A model generated the notes under the pieces. The model had not been told where the DNA came from. It saw nothing but the letters and a program-made list of their open reading frames with translations, and did no database searches. A program made the position numbers and the translations under genes. A DNA stretch of 64,000 bases, taken from positions 50,095,901 to 50,159,900 of the forward strand of contig NC_133529.1 of assembly GCF_048544455.1 (NCBI RefSeq), read 5' to 3'. This document shows, piece after piece, positions 46,725-57,274 of this stretch; position 1 is the first letter of the stretch; each line of letters opens with the position of its first letter. This DNA comes from Silene latifolia (lineage: Eukaryota > Streptophyta > Magnoliopsida > Caryophyllales > Caryophyllaceae).

Positions 46725-48041
46725 TGTTGGAGTGTCCCCGACAATAATGCGATCACAATTGTCGATCATGATGATCACATGTTTAAATCTCATTTTTAAG
46801 AATACATAAGGGATGATTCATTTTATAGTCAACTGATCAACATTAATCGGTAACGATTGGCTTGCTAGAGTTTGACGTTACTGTCGTGGGACGGTGGTGG
46901 TCAGTTGATCCCTTGAGGTCACACCTAAAGGATGATGCCCTTATCTGTAAAGTTGATTAATTGTATGACGATACAAGTTGATCAATTCCTTGAAATTGAA
47001 CCATTCATTTGTGAGAGAGAGAATATTGATTTCTTATTTTAATGAGATTAAATAAGATTTATTTTGGTAATAAAATGCTTTATTACTAAAATTGTTTATT
47101 GTTTGAGAAACGATAGAAATAAGAATGAATGGTTAATTATAATTACAAGGTGTTGTGAATTATAATTTTATGACCCATTTTATTTATGTGATCAAGTATC
47201 ACTAGTCAATTTGTTGCATGTAATTTAATTAATTTGTAAAATAATATTTATGTGATGAATATGCATTAAATTAATTAATAACATGTATAAGACTACATGT
47301 GACATATTGTGTGACAAAATGACAAATTGACAAAATAAAATGGTAGTCCATTTTATAAGGAGTAACCGGTTTTTGGTAGTGTAAAATGGCTTTTGTTTGT
47401 TTGCATTTGTTCATAGTGTATGGCATATGTAATGAGTACTCTAGCCTAGTCTTACACCTATGGTTTTAGAAAAGAACAAAAGCTAAAAAGAGAAAGACCA
47501 TATATTGGTCTCCTCCCTCCCAAAAACCGTTACTCCCTCCTCCTCTTGAGAGGATTATTATTCTCTACTTATTCTCTTTATGCTTGTCCATTAAAATGAC
47601 ATGCAAAGTTTTCCTCTCTCACATATTCATCTTTTTTCCTTCATCAAAATATGAGATTTTTTATTCAAATTGTTCATAAAAGATTACTAATATTATTAGT
47701 GTAATATATGAGTATTAGTAATCAATTTTAAGGTAAACTACTAAACAAATATCTAGCAAATATTATTTAGTGGGGATAAGGGATAATCTTGGGTGCAATC
47801 AAGAGGAGAATCTCTACTTTGGGATTTTTGGAGGATCATACTAATATTCATTATAGCTCAAGAACTAACAAGTAGGAGATCTTGTTGGTGCCCAAAATGG
47901 CCGAAAATTTGATGGTGAGAAAACGATTTTCTCATCTTTTGTTATTTAGTTTGCATGCATAAAATCAACAACTTATTTTATGACTAAATAAATCTTTTCA
48001 TATATGAATATGTAAAATAATGGAATTAAAGAAACTTAACA
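46725..48041 (+). repeat. Solo copia-type LTR (1317 bp)
   Basis: It starts TGTTGGAGTGTCCCCGAC and ends AAACTTAACA, with the perfect duplication AATCG on each side (46720-46724 and 48042-48046). It is related to the copia-A and copia-B LTRs through most of its length. With no internal region left, it is the product of recombination between two LTRs. Confidence 0.92.
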
Positions 48042-48650
48042 AATCGACATTCTATTCGTTAAAATTTTTGTGATTACCTAAGTTGTTAAATTTTGGCGAT
48101 GAGTTAAGTTGACCCAAATCATTTTGAGGCTAAATTGATGCATAATCCTATACAGTGAAATGCTCAATGATGAACTTCTATTTAATTTATGTAGTGTAGA
48201 TTAATGAGCTTCTTATTATTTTACTCCTTCATTATATCACTATAGTCTGATTTAACAGTAGATCTTTTTGAGTTTGTTGGTGTTTAGTTGTTTACACCTG
48301 ATTTCTAAACCTCTAAAGTTATACATTTAGTTATCATTTTGTGCATTGTTATTTCACTGAAAAATCCCCAACAAAACAGCCCCAAATCCGTTGTTCTAAT
48401 TCTAATAGCCAAGCTGCAACTGCTGAATTTAGAACAACCATATAATATAAATGTTGGGTGCCAGAATTGAAGCTATCAGGCAGTTTCTGATGAATTTGAA
48501 AAATTTGACAGTATAAAGACAGGTTGATTTTGAAGTAGTTTCCGAACATCAAAAATCATAAGTTTCCCCTGGGAATTTGGATAAGAACTGCTAATTTGAT
48601 AATAACCATGTATTTGATTTTATTTGTGTATATACGGATGCTCTTTGCAG
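48042..48650 (+). other. CACTA interior before the PCNA fragment
   Basis: AT-rich, intron-like DNA with no convincing gene, ending in a polypyrimidine-type acceptor, CTCTTTGCAG, at 48641-48650. Confidence 0.5.
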
Positions 48651-48786
48651 TCATCTGAGCTAATAAAGCTAATAGTATTGTGACTAGTATCATTGCTGTG
48701 TCAAAGGAAGGTGTGAATTTCTTTACCAGGGGTGACATATTGGATCTGGAAACACTGCCTTCCGACAAAGGACTTTCACTGAATAG
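48651..48786 (+). pseudogene. PCNA: Captured PCNA exon fragment
   Basis: Directly after an AG acceptor, one frame reads VSKEGVNFFTRGDI, close to the conserved V(T/S)KEGVKFSTRGDIG of plant proliferating cell nuclear antigen, the DNA polymerase sliding clamp. DNA further along (ATTGGATCTGGAAACA) is near-identical to codons expected for I-G-T-A-N, and TCATCTGAG at the start fits the S-S-E of the same exon. Frames change by small indels on both sides, and a donor-like AG/GTTCG follows at about 48786. This is a gene piece carried by the CACTA transposon, not a working gene. The identification rests on recognition by eye. Confidence 0.62.
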
Positions 48787-50500
48787 GTTCGTTCCTTCTA
48801 CTCTATATTATTGAATTTTAACCGGAGTAGAGCCAAGATTCTGAATTGTATTATACTAAGCTACTTCACCATATGAATTTTAAGTGGGTTATATGGTAGT
48901 ATGGTACTCAACAATAACCCTCTAATGAGTGACCAAGAACATTAGCTTTGTAGCGGTGGTATGTTATTCAAATCATATGACATGTCTAATATTTAAATCA
49001 ATGATGATTTCTTTACAAGTAATTAAATGTGCCATGTATTTGCAGCTGTCCAGTTTCAATCGCAACTCACTAAATATTGTGGGATTTTTATGCTCGTTTA
49101 ATCAAACAAAACAATGATGTGGCATTTCAAAGATTCTTTCTACCACAAATTAGTCACTCACTTAGTACCTTAATTTCAATGTTTCTCACCAATGGTCTCA
49201 AGTTCGATTCCCATGAAGTGCATATTCCCTCTTTCTTTAATTTATTTCTTACATTTTATCGGAAAAAAAAAATATGGTTAGACCTGGTAATTGGTACTTT
49301 TGTGTCGGATACTCACATCTGGCCAATGACCCTGGTCATGTTGAACTTGGATATACTCATATAGACTCAAGGATGGTGATGCTAGCAAAAAAATCGCAAT
49401 GTTCTTGTATTTTTGGCAGGTTGTAGACCGTTCAACTCGACCTTTGATCGCGGAAGAGCTTTGAGTGTTTCTCCTTTGGTTGTGTACATCTCCTGTACAT
49501 GGTAGTTTATGATAGTTTCACAATGATATTTTAGTTTCTTTTTGTAAATGAAGCTTGTGTAGCTTTTATAATTTCTTGTAAATTAATATCACGGTAAAAT
49601 TTGATAACTTAATTTAATTTGGTCATTTGTGTAGGGCGCTTTCACTGTCATGATTGTTATCTCCAGAAGGCAGGAAATTTATAGAAAAGGTGGAAATGCA
49701 CTTTAGTCAGTGAGTGGCTATACGACGAGACGGGAGCAATACAGAGAACACGAGCAGACTTGTATAAGCACATAACACAAGATGAACAGAATGTGAATGG
49801 ATTGAAATTAAAGTTGTAAGTACATTATTTTTGTTTAAAATTATGCTTATTATGTTCTAAATAACTAAATAAATTTCATATATATTGCTCCGTACTAATT
49901 TGCATTTGATATTTTTTTCCATAACTTATATTTGCACCTTATCCCGTAATGTATAAATAAACTCTTGGGATTTTCTATATTTACCCCTCAAATTTTCACT
50001 TTTCGACATCGTACCCTTACCTTTTACAGAAGACACATTGTAGATACTCTAGAAAAATTAAGAAGGAATAGAAGACCAAGTTTAGTGAGGTAGTGTTTTT
50101 GTTCAGTTCCACATAAGCAATTACAGCCATTTACAGGTGCGGAATATTTGGGCTGAATTCAAACTCGGATTAAAGCCTAAAAGCAATGGTGATTGAAGAT
50201 GATGATTACAGTTTTTTGATGTTCGATTTATTTGCACTCGGATGCGAAGTGATGAGGATTAAAGGATTTTATTTATGTTTTTCACATGATAGCGTATCTT
50301 TGATACTTGTAACAACATGAAACAACTTTGTATGTTTTTTCTAATGTTTTGTCCTAATGGTTCAAATTATATTTGAAGGTTTTTGTTGCGTAAAAATTAT
50401 TGGCGTTTATGAATTGTAACACGTTTAATTCTTATGAGCTATACGATTCAATAGTGTGTAGGGTTACGATAAAAACATAAATATTTAAAAAAAAAATGAC
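48787..50500 (+). other. CACTA interior after the PCNA fragment
   Basis: Mostly AT-rich. Possible small exons are suggested by AG/GT borders: near 49421-49500 (GCRPFNSTFDRGRALSVSPL in one frame) and near 49640-49816 before GTAAG. I cannot assign them to a family. No transposase motif is seen. Confidence 0.4.
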
Positions 50501-50839
50501 AGGATCAAAGAGAACGGTTACTTGTAAAGTTTGTCTCTTTGAAATTAACAACTAGTACGGTTGTACCATAACAACTGCTCTCTTTGAAAAGGTAGAACAA
50601 AGGCGCCAAAAAATCTATAACTCTAACAAAGAGACCGGTTCTTATATGCAACCGTTCTCTTTGATATATCAAGGAGCACGGTTCTGGAGCACAACCGTTC
50701 GGATTGTTGTTACAAAGAGACCGGGTTGACTTTACTTCAACGGTGCTCTTAAATAAAAGAGAACGCTTGGCCACAGGACGGTCCAAAATGCTTTAAGAAC
50801 GGTGTTTGACCGTTCTCTTTGATCAATATTGTAGTAGTG
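50501..50839 (+). repeat. 3' subterminal and terminal repeats of the CACTA transposon
   Basis: Units such as AGAGAACGGTTAC, GAGACCGGTTC, AACCGTTCTC and GAGCACGGTTC alternate in orientation and mirror the left end. The element ends ATTGTAGTAGTG. Confidence 0.85.
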
Positions 50840-51395
50840 TGGGTAAGAACAAAAGGAGTTTTGAGAAGAGAAATTACCCTTCCCATGAGTAGTAAAAACC
50901 GGTCCCGCCTCTCCCATAAAAGATTAGAAGAAGTTCTCATCTTGATTATTATTATTTTTATGCTTATGAAAAACGTCTCCTTCTCTCTACATAAAAATTG
51001 TTTTATGCATAAAATTTGTTCATAAATTCTAAAAATAAATATATTACTATGGTAGTAATGATATTAATATTAGAATCAATATTTAAGGTCACTACTCTTA
51101 TTATCTAGTTAATAATATTTGTAGTATTGAGGGATAGTCTTGGTGCAATCAAGAGGAGGATCTCTACTTTGGGATCTTGTTGGAGGATCATCCTAATATT
51201 TTATTTAGCTCAAGATGTAGATATGGAAGGAGACCAAATCTAGTTCCCATAAATCTGTCTCACCAATGTAAGAAAATCGTTTTCTCCTTATTTTTGATTA
51301 AAACATCTTGCATGCAACTAGAACCACTAGTATATAAATTATGAGTAATTTATAAAATTATTAGATGAGTCTAATAGGGGTATATGAACCTAACA

Positions 51396-51745
51396 AATAG
51401 TTGTTTGTTGGTGATAATGTTTATTGAGTATTATTCTTGGTTGTTATTGTTTTTTACGACATATATACAAACAAATTGTATTGTAGATATATAAAAACAT
51501 GAAAAGATTTGAATGACAATGGATTTATGAAATATTAGACGAATAAAAGAAACCCAAGCGTGAATTTGAAAAGGGGGTGAAAGAGTTTATTGAATTCGCG
51601 GAACACAGTAGTGTGTATATGAATTTTGGCGAAATGAGGTGTCCATGTAAGAAATGCAATAACAGAGCTTTTAAAGGGAAGAATGAAGTTCAAGATCATC
51701 TTTGGTCGAATGGTTTTGCCGATAATAACTATGTATGGACGTATC
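51396..51745 (+). pseudogene. En/Spm (CACTA) transposase N-terminal exon, interrupted
   Basis: After an intron-like stretch ending TTGTAG near 51486, the frame from 51520 reads WIYEILDE, a stop (TAA at 51544), then EFEKGVKEFIEFA, MRCPCKKCNN, NEVQDHLWSNGF and NNYVWTY. This is the transposase-associated zinc-binding domain (CPC-x2-C and HL-x3-GF) that begins most plant En/Spm-like transposases. It is the oldest recognisable sequence here. Copia-B adjoins it on the left, and element D cuts it at 51746 with the likely target GTATC. A further in-frame stop lies at 51514. Confidence 0.85.
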
Positions 51746-53479
51746 TGATGTGAGTCATATTTGAGCATATTTAGTACCCGAATTAGCCTCGTTCCCATGC
51801 TTTTTAGTACATAATTGGGTCATTTACTATCTTTAGTTTCTCGTTTTGCATATTCTTTGAGGTTTTGATCCCTTGGTAGGAAAGGACTGCAAACCTTGCA
51901 TTTTCATGGCAAAGTGGAGCTAAATTGATCGAATTCAATGACCAAGCATCAATGGGAAGACAATGCTAAAAGGCTTATGTAGATAATAAAGTAGATTGGG
52001 CAATGATGAAAGGATCCTTGCATCTCCAACAAGATCCCCGAGGATTGTTGAGGAAAGAAAAGAAGAGAAGTGACTGTGAAGGAATCTGAGCGTCGCAGTG
52101 CCCAGGACGAGCGTCGCCTTGCTACAGTCCGAGCGTCCCGAGGCCAAGACGCTCGTCTTAAGGCCAAATGATCCGAGCGTCCCGACCCACAATCTGCTCG
52201 AATTCTGCTCCAGAACCAATCGTCCCTCAGCCAAGACGCTCGGGATGAGCGTATTACTTGAAGACCACCAAAACGGAGATGAGCATCTCCTTGGAGAGGA
52301 GCACTTCCTCAACTTTTCATAAGGGTCTTAATAGTCATTTAAGCCCTTAGTAACCCTAATCTTTGTACCTAATCTCTAGTATAAATACCCCATTGTACTA
52401 CCTAGATTATCATGTCATCTTAATAGGATCTTAATCAAGTCCTAATACTCTCTTAATCTTGTAATTCATTCTTAATTTAGCAATAATATAAATCTCATTT
52501 CTTAATCATTCCTTAATTTCTCTATTGTTCATCATTTATTTTGGGTATTTAGAAGATTATTTGGGTTTATTTGGAGGATTGACAACCTTCCATCAATCAT
52601 CAAGTACTTCTATTCTTTTTTTCTTTATTATTTGGAATCATCTTTATAGGTATAATTCTCTCTTAATCCTTTTTAATTATTGTTAATCATCTTCATTTTT
52701 TCATCATGTTTTGCCTTGCTAGTATGATTGACAACCTTGTTATGATTGATAAACTTGATAATGAGTGAGTAGTTTCCTTAACTAGGGTTAATGGGGAATT
52801 AGGGGAACCATCATGGGGATTGATTCATGCTTAATCTAATATGTCTTCATAATTAATTTGCTTGCTTGTTGTGATTTCAACTTATGCACATGTTATGTTT
52901 GATGAAATGCGAGCCTATGAATCCTTGCATTTTTTACCCATCACTTACCTTTTCAATGAGACTTGTAAGACATAAACCAACTCGAGTCTCATTAGACCAT
53001 GCATATAGTTGGGTAGGGAGGATTAAGTCGACTTGTAGGTGTTGTACAATCTAATCGATTCGGCTCTGGGACCCAAACCTTCCTAGGGATTGTAAGATAT
53101 ACACTAACTCGATCCCATCACAACAATAATTGCTTGCGTCTAATAGAAAATATGTTTGTATGATCAAATCCCATAAATCCCCTATGAACCCATGACACCC
53201 TAGTACTTTTAATCAATTGTTTACATCTCATTTTAATAATCTTGCTTACTTTCATTATTTTGTTTGCATTGTTATTTAGTTTAGTTGATCTCCTACCTCA
53301 ACCCAAATTGTGACACCCTTAGACACAACCACTTGCAATCGAAAATCCTACATCAATACCCGTCCCTTGGGATCCGACATTTACTTACCTCTTTACTAAA
53401 AGTAGAGTAGTTTGTGAATTTATAAATATTGTTTTGGTCTAGGTAACTTTTGATAACGAGTAACAAAACCGACGAACCA
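51746..53479 (+). repeat. 5' LTR of element D
   Basis: It starts TGATGTGAGTCATATT; the inner end is placed at ...GACGAACCA by distance to the PBS and is approximate. Motif cores lie near 52087, 52108, 52130, 52150, 52174 and 52195 (steps 21, 22, 20, 24, 21), with forms such as CCGAGCGTCC and GACGCTCGTC. The TATA box TATAAATA is at 52380-52387. Confidence 0.8.
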
Positions 53480-53483
53480 AAAA

Positions 53484-53501
53484 TGTCGTTTTTGCCGGGG
53501 A
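53484..53501 (+). other. Decayed primer-binding site, element D
   Basis: TGTCGTTTTTGCCGGGGA differs at four positions from the tRNA-Asp PBS; three of the four fit C-to-T or G-to-T changes. The following ACGGTG is shared with element E. Confidence 0.75.
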
Positions 53502-53618
53502 CGGTGTTAACTTGATTTGATTTTCTTTGATTGTTTTTAGTTGTGTCTTTCTTTACGTTGGGGAAGTAAAACTCCTCAAGGTATATTCTAATTGTTTTCA
53601 AGTTGTTTGATATTTTGC

Positions 53619-55395
53619 ATGTCTAGGAGATCACAAGGTAACTTGTTACCCATTGATCTTGAAATTGAAAGAACTTTGACCAACAATAGAAGACTTACTA
53701 GGAGTACTTTGAGAGGTATTGGTGAGATTGTGGAAATTCAACCAAATAACATTGAGTTCATCAACCCTTTTGCAAGAGAAGGAGAGGATAACCCAACACA
53801 TAACCAACCACAAAATCAACCCACAATGCCTAAAGTTTCATCACATTCCGTACCAACCGAGGAGAACCTACAAAATGGTACTCCCACACCACAACATTTA
53901 ACCGGTAATTTCATTGCAAAATCCGCATTTATACCATTAGTTGAGAGAAGTCAATTTGGGGGGATGCCTAGTGAAGACCCTTATTCTGATATGGAGACTT
54001 TTCGTGACTATTGTGATGCGATTTCTCAAACCAAAGTTACTCAAGACCAAATTCGATGGGTCTTATTTCCTTTTTCTTTGATTGGTTCCGCGAAACAATG
54101 GTTAAAGAGCCTTGATAAGGCTACTCTTGGTATTGACTCTTGGAAGAAATTGGCAGTTGTTTTCTACAAGAAGTTCTATCCTCCGGAAAAGACTAACATG
54201 TTGAGAGCCCAAATCACCGGGTTCAAACAAAGGGATGAGGAATCTTTGTATAAAGCATGGGAGAGATTCAAGGATACTTGCCGATCTTGTCCACATCATG
54301 GACTTAGCGAGTGTTTCCTTGTACAACAATTTTGGAATGACCTATATGAAGACTCCCGAAACATTCTCAATATGGGATCAAATGGTATGTTTACCGAAGT
54401 TGATGATAATCAAACATGGAACAAGATTGAGGAAATGGCGGTCCATAACTCACAATATAGTAGACCTCGTAAGGCTACTAGAGGAGGAAAGCATGAAGTG
54501 GACTCTATTACTCAATTGGGTGCTCAACTCAGTGCTCATATTGATACCATTAATTTGAAGTTTGAGAAGGCTATGGCTAAGCTTGAAGAAGCCTCTAAAT
54601 CTAAGCAACATGTTAATGCCATGGTGACATCTTCTTCAATTCCAAGTGGAGTATGTGAGAGTTGTGGAACTTTGGGACATGACCAAAGTGAATGTAGGGG
54701 AACAAGTGAACAAGTGAATGCTTTCCAAGCATACAAGAATGGTACCCTTTATTCCAACTATTACAACGAAAACACCAAATTCCATCCCAACCTCTCATAC
54801 AAAAGCCAAAATGTTCAAAACCCTCAAACAACATACACCCCACCTACAATGAGAAACCAAGCTCAAAGACCCTTTTACAATCAAAACCAAAGTTATCAAA
54901 ACCAAACTCCATACAATCAAACAAATGACCAAGGTTTTGACGTTCAAAAAACGGTCCTCCAAATGCAAAAGAACCAACAAGACTTTTTCACTCAAATGCA
55001 AAAGGATAGCCAAGCAAAAGACATCACCATTAACAACATACTAGCTCACACAAAGATGTTGGAGACCCAAATGTCTCAATTGGCATCTTCAAGTTCACAA
55101 AGACAAAAGGGGCAATTACCACCTCAAGGTAATCCCCCAAGACAAGAATCGGTGAGTGCCATCCATTTGAGGACAGGTACAAGGTATGAAGGGCCGAAGA
55201 GGCTCGTTGATGAAGATGTTGTGAATGCTAGTGACAAGGAAAGAGTTGTTGAAAACTCTAAAGAAGAAGAACCCACCATTCAAGAAGTTTCAAAGGTGAA
55301 TGAAGAGAAGGCTAAAGAGAAAGAGCCTATTGTGATTTGGCTTCCATTTCCAAGTCGTCAAGCTAAGCCTAAATTTGATGAACAACTTGGGAAGT
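53619..55395 (+). CDS. gag: Gag of element D, 3' end removed by insertion of E
   Basis: I take the Met of MSRRSQGNLLPIDLEIERTL as the start, because elements of this type begin this way after the leader; nine more codons are open upstream. The capsid-type domain spans about 100-240 (QFGGMPSEDPYSDMETFRDY, FPFSLIGSAKQWLKSLDKAT, FYKKFYPPEKTNMLRAQITG, CPHHGL). A canonical zinc knuckle, C-E-S-C-x4-H-x4-C, is at about 346-359. A Gln/Asn-rich stretch and the conserved SAIHLRTGTRYEGPK linker follow. There are no stops in 592 codons, the best preserved gag in the window. The frame is broken after EQLGK by the LTR of element E and ends at 55403 inside it. Confidence 0.9.
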
Positions 55396-57118
55396 TGATG
55401 TGACCATAATTAGCGCATATTTAGCCCCCGAATTAGCCTTGTTCCCATGCTTTTTAGTGCATATTTGGGTCATTTACTATCTTTAGTTCTTTGTTTTGCA
55501 TATTCTTTGAGATTTTGATCCCTTGGTAGGAAAGGAGTAAGAATCTTGCATTTTCATGGCAAAACGAGACTAAATTGATCGAATCCAATGACCAAGCATC
55601 AAGGAGAGACAAGATTAGAAGGCCTTTATACATATTATATTAGATGAGCAATGTTGAGAAAGGATCCTTGAGTCCCCAAGGAAATCCCCAAGGATTTTAT
55701 GAAGAAAAGGGAAGAAAAGAAGAAGAAAGATTGCTGAGGTACAATTCGAGCGGTTTCTTCCCAATCCGCCCGTCCTCCACAAGCACAATCCGTGCGGTTT
55801 TCCCCAAAGACGCTCGGATTAGCAGCAACCAGAATCCGCCCGGATTCTCCACAATCCGCCTGTGTTCCACCGCCAGAATCCGCCCGTCCCGACTCCAAAA
55901 CGCACGGATTCCTGTACAGCGCAAATTCGTCTTCTCCAAGCCACAAAGAAAGAAGCCCTTCCTTCGAAAAATACCGGCTCCTCCCTGCTCAATCTAAAAA
56001 GTGTAATTACTAGTTTAGCCCTTAGTTAACCCTAATGCATCCACCTAATTTCCACTATAAATACCCCATTTGTAATAATCAAAAGAGAGAGATTTATTAT
56101 TGAGGGATCTCTTATCAAGCTTTCTTAGATTAGATTAGGAGTAGATTAGAATAGATTAATCTCAATCTTTCCACAAATTTCACATTAATCTCTCCTTAAT
56201 TATTGTTCAAGTTTGTTGCTTTTGGGTAATTGAAGATTATTGGGTTATTATTGGAGGATTGACAACTCTTCATCAATCAACCAAGTTTCTTCTATTATTC
56301 TTTGCTTTATTATCATCTCAAGTTTGGTATAATTCCTTTACTATTTAATCTTTATTGTTCATTTCTTCATTCTATTATCATGTTTATACTTGTAGTGATG
56401 ATTGACACCATTAATGACATATTGTTCATGATAATGAGTGAGTAGATTCTTTAGCTAGGATTAATGGGTAATTAGGAAAACCAACATGGGATTGATTCAT
56501 GCTTAATCTAATGTGTTTTCATAATCAAATTGCTTGCTTGTTGTGATGTCAACTTTATGCACATGTTATGTTTGATGAAATGCTAAGCCTATGAATCCTT
56601 GCATTTTTACCATCTCTTATCTACTCAACTTGACTTGTAAGGTATAAACCAACTCGAGTCTTGTTAGACCATGCATAGAAGTTGAATAGGAGGAAAGTAA
56701 GTCGACTTGTAGGTGTTGTACAATCTAATCGATTCGGCTCTGGGACCCAACTCTTCCTATGAACCGTAAGACATAAACCAACTCGGTTTCTCCACGACAT
56801 TAATTGCTTGCAACCTTGTAAACATGTTTGTATGATCAACACCATGAATCCCCTATGACCCCATGATTTCCTAGCACTTTCAATCATTTGTTTACATCCT
56901 TCCATTTCATTGCTTGTTTTACTCTATTGCTTTTATTAGTTTAGAACACAACTACAAACCCAAACAAATTGTGACACTAGCATAAATTGAGATAGATAGA
57001 CTTAGAACCCAAACCACACCGTCCCATGGATCGACCTCGACTTACCGCTAACTAGTTGTTTGTTGAGTATTATAAATGTGTTTGATTGGATGTGTGACGA
57101 CCAACTCTTGTCTTATCA
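55396..57118 (+). repeat. 5' LTR of element E (1723 bp)
   Basis: It runs from TGATGTGACC to TCTTATCA. Eight GC-rich motif units have cores at 55747, 55767, 55791, 55811, 55837, 55857, 55881 and 55901, forming four pairs with a 20-bp step. The TATA box TATAAATA is at 56056-56063. Confidence 0.93.
55744..55910. repeat. ATCCGNNCG motif array, 5' LTR of E
   Basis: Units such as ATCCGCCCGTCC, ATCCGTGCGG, GACGCTCGGATT and AACGCACGGATT alternate in orientation, giving inverted repeats like GAATCCG...CGGATTC. Steps are 20, 24, 20, 26, 20, 24, 20. The same array in the 3' LTR (63276-63450) differs at about ten positions. Confidence 0.88.
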
Positions 57119-57121
57119 AAA

Positions 57122-57139
57122 TGGCGCCGTTGCCGGGGA
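57122..57139 (+). other. Primer-binding site (tRNA-Asp), element E
   Basis: TGGCGCCGTTGCCGGGGA, three bases inside the LTR, a perfect complement of the tRNA-Asp 3' end. Confidence 0.95.
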
Positions 57140-57274
57140 CGGTGCTATGTGATTAAGTTCTTACTTGTTTGTCTATTTTAATTTTGCTTTCACCTTGAGG
57201 AACTTGTTCCTCAAGGATTGTTCTTACCATTTTTGTGTAGTTTCCATGCTTGTAGTTGTTTCCTTGTCTTAGCT

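Larger units (their letters stand above)
45233..50839 (+). mobile_element. Non-autonomous CACTA (En/Spm) transposon with captured DNA
   Basis: The ends are CACTACTACAAT at 45233 and ATTGTAGTAGTG at 50839, a perfect 12-bp terminal inverted repeat starting with CACTA. Both sides carry the 3-bp duplication TGG (45230-45232 and 50840-50842), and the empty site is present in the other copia-B LTR. Many copies of (A)GAGAACGGTT-like subterminal repeats occur in both orientations in the first 260 and last 330 bp, where CACTA transposase proteins usually bind. No transposase frame is visible inside. The interior holds a solo LTR and a PCNA gene fragment. Confidence 0.93.
4705..51395 (+). mobile_element. 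Copia-B: Ty1/copia element split by four insertions
   Basis: The element can be followed in pieces: LTR remnant 4705-5776, PBS and leader 5777-6981, leader 24776-25962, decayed pol 40829-43830, 3' UTR 43831-44500, and 3' LTR 44501-45232 plus 50840-51395. The inserts are element A, copia-A1, element B and the CACTA transposon. The two LTR pieces differ at about 3% of compared sites by eye. The start of the 5' LTR lies left of the window behind element A. Confidence 0.85.
44501..51395 (+). repeat. 3' LTR of copia-B, split by the CACTA transposon
   Basis: It begins TGTTGGAGTATGTGTCC, is interrupted at 45232, resumes at 50843 after the TSD copy, and ends CCTAACA at 51395. Without the insert it is about 1285 bp. 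The uninterrupted form is seen in the 5' LTR at about 5230 ('acttatgggtaagaac'). Confidence 0.9.
51746..55395 (+). mobile_element. Athila-like element D, 5' part
   Basis: It consists of a 5' LTR, a decayed PBS and an open gag gene, and is cut at 55395 by element E. The remaining part would lie right of the window. Its LTR shares U5 sequence with B and E, but the U3 motif array is its own variant. Confidence 0.85.

Noticed and set aside
57122-57139. Match to tRNA-Asp as a tRNA gene
   Set aside because: Only the 18 bases complementary to the tRNA 3' end are present, just inside an LTR; this is the primer-binding site (also at 3204, 29765 and 53484).
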